Shown in pieces: positions 6,165 through 7,015 of a stretch of DNA of 7,015 nt. A program made the position numbers and the translations under genes. Where the stretch lies: the NCBI GenBank assembly GCA_036160575.1, contig JAYYDT010000048.1, forward strand, positions 1 to 7,015, written 5' to 3'. Each line of letters starts with the position of its first letter. Within the stretch, counting starts at the first letter, position 1. The notes under the pieces were generated by a model, which was given only the letters and a program-made list of their open reading frames with translations, searched no databases and had not been told where the DNA came from. The DNA comes from TMED26 sp002694075. Lineage in GTDB: Bacteria > Pseudomonadota > Alphaproteobacteria > Thalassobaculales > Thalassobaculaceae.

Positions 6165-6559
6165 TATCGTGCACTGCCCGCATCCGAGCACAGAGCGCAT
6201 AGCCCTGTCACCTCAACGACATGCCTCCTGGCTTGGAAACCAGCCTTTTGGGTAACTTCCGATATCCTTTTCAAAACATCCTGCTCGATGCTTTCCTCGA
6301 CCGTGCCGCAGGAGTCGCATACTGAAATGATCGGTATGTGATCGCCGGCGCTGCGGCAGGCGTAGTAAGCGTTCCGCGTTTCCAATCGGTGCACGTCACC
6401 TTTTTCTATCAGGGCCTTAAGCGCGCGGTAAACGGTGGGCGGTGCGATCGTGGGGACCGCGCCGCGAAGATCGTCCATGATTTGATATGCGGTCTTCATA
6501 TCCGATGCATGCCGAAGGATTTCCAAGATTTTCTCCTGCATGAACTGCCCACGTTTCAT
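6164..6559 (-). CDS. zur: Zinc uptake regulator Zur (Fur family)
   Basis: The product has 131 residues. It is a Fur-family repressor: a winged-helix DNA-binding domain (about 1-62) with recognition helix segment APPTVYRALKALIEKG (39-54), then a dimerisation and metal domain. Aligned by eye with E. coli Zur, the regulatory zinc ligands are H57 (VHRLE), C68 (YYAC), H74 (GDHIP) and E89; the structural zinc pairs are C81/C84 (CDSC) and C121/C124 (CALC). The Cys at 68 and the VHRLE motif favour Zur over Fur or Mur. The N terminus is shorter than in E. coli Zur, and no in-frame start lies upstream. ATG 6559 has only a weak GAGAG before it; a second ATG at residue 7 has GGG nearby. With zinc bound it should repress this operon through the dyad at 6588-6600. 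Confidence 0.95.
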   Translation of the reverse strand: MKRGQFMQEKILEILRHASDMKTAYQIMDDLRGAVPTIAPPTVYRALKALIEKGDVHRLETRNAYYACRSAGDHIPIISVCDSCGTVEESIEQDVLKRISEVTQKAGFQARRHVVEVTGLCALCSDAGSAR

Positions 6560-6587
6560 TGCTGAACTCTCACTGAGCTGCGATTTA

Positions 6588-6600
6588 GTTATTTTATAAC
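6588..6600. promoter_or_regulatory. Zur box (operator) of the zur-znuCBA operon
   Basis: GTTAT-TTT-ATAAC is a perfect 5-bp dyad with a 3-base spacer. It matches the GTTATNNNATAAC core of known proteobacterial Zur boxes, including the E. coli-type TGTTATANTATAACA. It sits 29 bases upstream of the zur ATG and covers the -10 box, so bound Zur would block RNA polymerase. It is AT-rich in an otherwise GC-rich setting. No second copy is visible in the window. Confidence 0.85.
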
Positions 6601-6621
6601 ATACAGCGGTTTTCGCGTCAA
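6593..6621 (-). promoter_or_regulatory. Sigma-70-type promoter of the zur-znuCBA operon
   Basis: On the minus strand TTGACG (6616-6621) and TATAAA (6593-6598) are separated by exactly 17 bases, each matching the housekeeping consensus at five of six positions. Transcription should start near 6586, giving a leader of about 27 bases. The -10 box is entirely within the Zur-box dyad, which explains zinc repression. Confidence 0.8.
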
Positions 6622-6854
6622 TTTGTCGATCCTGGCATCGGTCGCGGGGCCGCGAAAACGAACGGTCGCGCCCGTCGCGAGGGGCCTTATCGCCGCGCCT
6701 TTACGGGTGGCGACAGGGTGCCACCGTCGCGCGGTAACGGCGCTCACCGGCGCCTGGAGACGGCCCGCGGCGAACCCTCCTGGCGGCCGCGCCAGCTGCA
6801 CCCGCCGCTGCGCCTGAGCCGCCTAAGCCGACCAAGGAAGCGCGGTCGAAGGCT
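6604..6854. other. GC-rich stretch right of the zur promoter, no supported gene
   Basis: Apart from the zur -35 element I see no firm feature. Plus-strand frames are open but Arg/Pro/Ala-rich in all three phases, as expected of GC-rich DNA. The frame of the downstream RHH ORF is open from 6738 (after a TAA at 6735), and from about 6780 it reads as an Ala/Pro linker (for example PAAPAAAPEPPKPTKE). A second frame from a TTG at 6623 reads SILASVAGPRKRTVAPVARG and stops at 6817; together these may be pieces of one frameshifted gene. Confidence 0.5.
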
Positions 6855-6980
6855 ATGACACTAAAGCTAACCGAAACCGACTATCGCCGTTTGAAGCGAT
6901 ACGGCTTCGAAAATGACCTAACGAGCCAAGCGATCATTGAGTCGTTGGTTTTGAAGTTCCTCGACGACGAGGGTGCCTGA
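6855..6980 (+). CDS. Small ribbon-helix-helix-like protein or C-terminal fragment of one
   Basis: ATG 6855 to TGA 6980 encodes 41 residues. The pattern is a short strand (MTLKLTETD), a first helix (YRRLKRYGFEND), a turn (LTSQ) and a second helix (AIIESLVLKFLDDEGA). This is the layout of ribbon-helix-helix DNA-binding domains found in antitoxins and partition-associated proteins. AAGG lies only two bases before the ATG, too close for a good ribosome site. The frame stays open upstream to 6738 with an Ala/Pro-rich linker but has no ATG, GTG or TTG there, only a CTG at 6780. It could be a minimal RHH protein, a protein with a rare start, or the end of a broken gene. No toxin or ParA neighbour is visible; the window ends 35 bases later. 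Confidence 0.5.
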   Translation: MTLKLTETDYRRLKRYGFENDLTSQAIIESLVLKFLDDEGA

Positions 6981-7002
6981 CCCCTTTTTTAGGGTGTTTT
7001 TA
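6980..7002 (+). terminator. Weak terminator-like hairpin after the RHH ORF
   Basis: ACCC (6980-6983) pairs with GGGT (6992-6995) around a T-rich loop, followed by GTTTTTAT. The four-base stem is short, so it is a marginal Rho-independent terminator, but its place directly at the stop codon and the T-run are suggestive. Confidence 0.35.
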
Positions 7003-7015
7003 TCAACGTGTAACG

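Noticed and set aside
6589..6801. Minus-strand ORF of 70 codons upstream of zur
   Set aside because: It overlaps the zur promoter and Zur box, is low in complexity and has no recognisable motif.

Overview
The window is GC-rich and almost fully coding. Codon use and the family variants seen suggest an alphaproteobacterium, perhaps of the Rhodospirillales type; this is inference, as there is no rRNA or other taxonomic marker. Its core is a complete zinc-uptake operon on the minus strand. It is flanked on the left by two cell-surface or secretion-type genes and on the right by a short ribbon-helix-helix (RHH)-like reading frame.

Layout from left to right. (1) 3-1049, plus strand: the C-terminal part of a TPR protein with a glycosyltransferase-like domain, running off the left edge. 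(2) 1072-2874, minus strand: a 600-residue protein with about seven FG-GAP/VCBS-type calcium-binding repeats followed by RTX nonapeptide repeats, probably exported by a type I system not in this window. (3) 2875-3179: a 305-base intergenic stretch with two notable inverted repeats. (4) 3180-6559, minus strand: zur, a 41-codon membrane-peptide ORF, znuC, znuB, znuA. (5) 6588-6621: a zur promoter whose -10 box lies inside a Zur-box dyad. (6) 6604-7015: mostly unassigned GC-rich sequence, then a 41-codon RHH-like ORF and a weak terminator-like hairpin.

How the operon works: Zur (Fur family, with all eight expected zinc ligands) should bind the dyad GTTAT-TTT-ATAAC over the -10 element when zinc is plentiful and so repress itself and the transporter. 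In zinc shortage ZnuA collects zinc in the periplasm, ZnuB passes it through the inner membrane and ZnuC supplies ATP hydrolysis. All five reading frames overlap at their junctions (TAATG once, ATGA three times), which points to one tightly coupled polycistronic message.

The most notable points are: the overlapped 41-codon single-helix ORF between zur and znuC (6039-6164), which fills the only apparent gap in the operon; the very large His/Asp/Lys loop in ZnuA (36 histidines in 110 residues), built from a 30-bp tandem repeat; the replacement in ZnuA of the usually conserved metal-coordinating Asp near the C terminus by Gly385; and a Cys/His cluster at the ZnuC C terminus.
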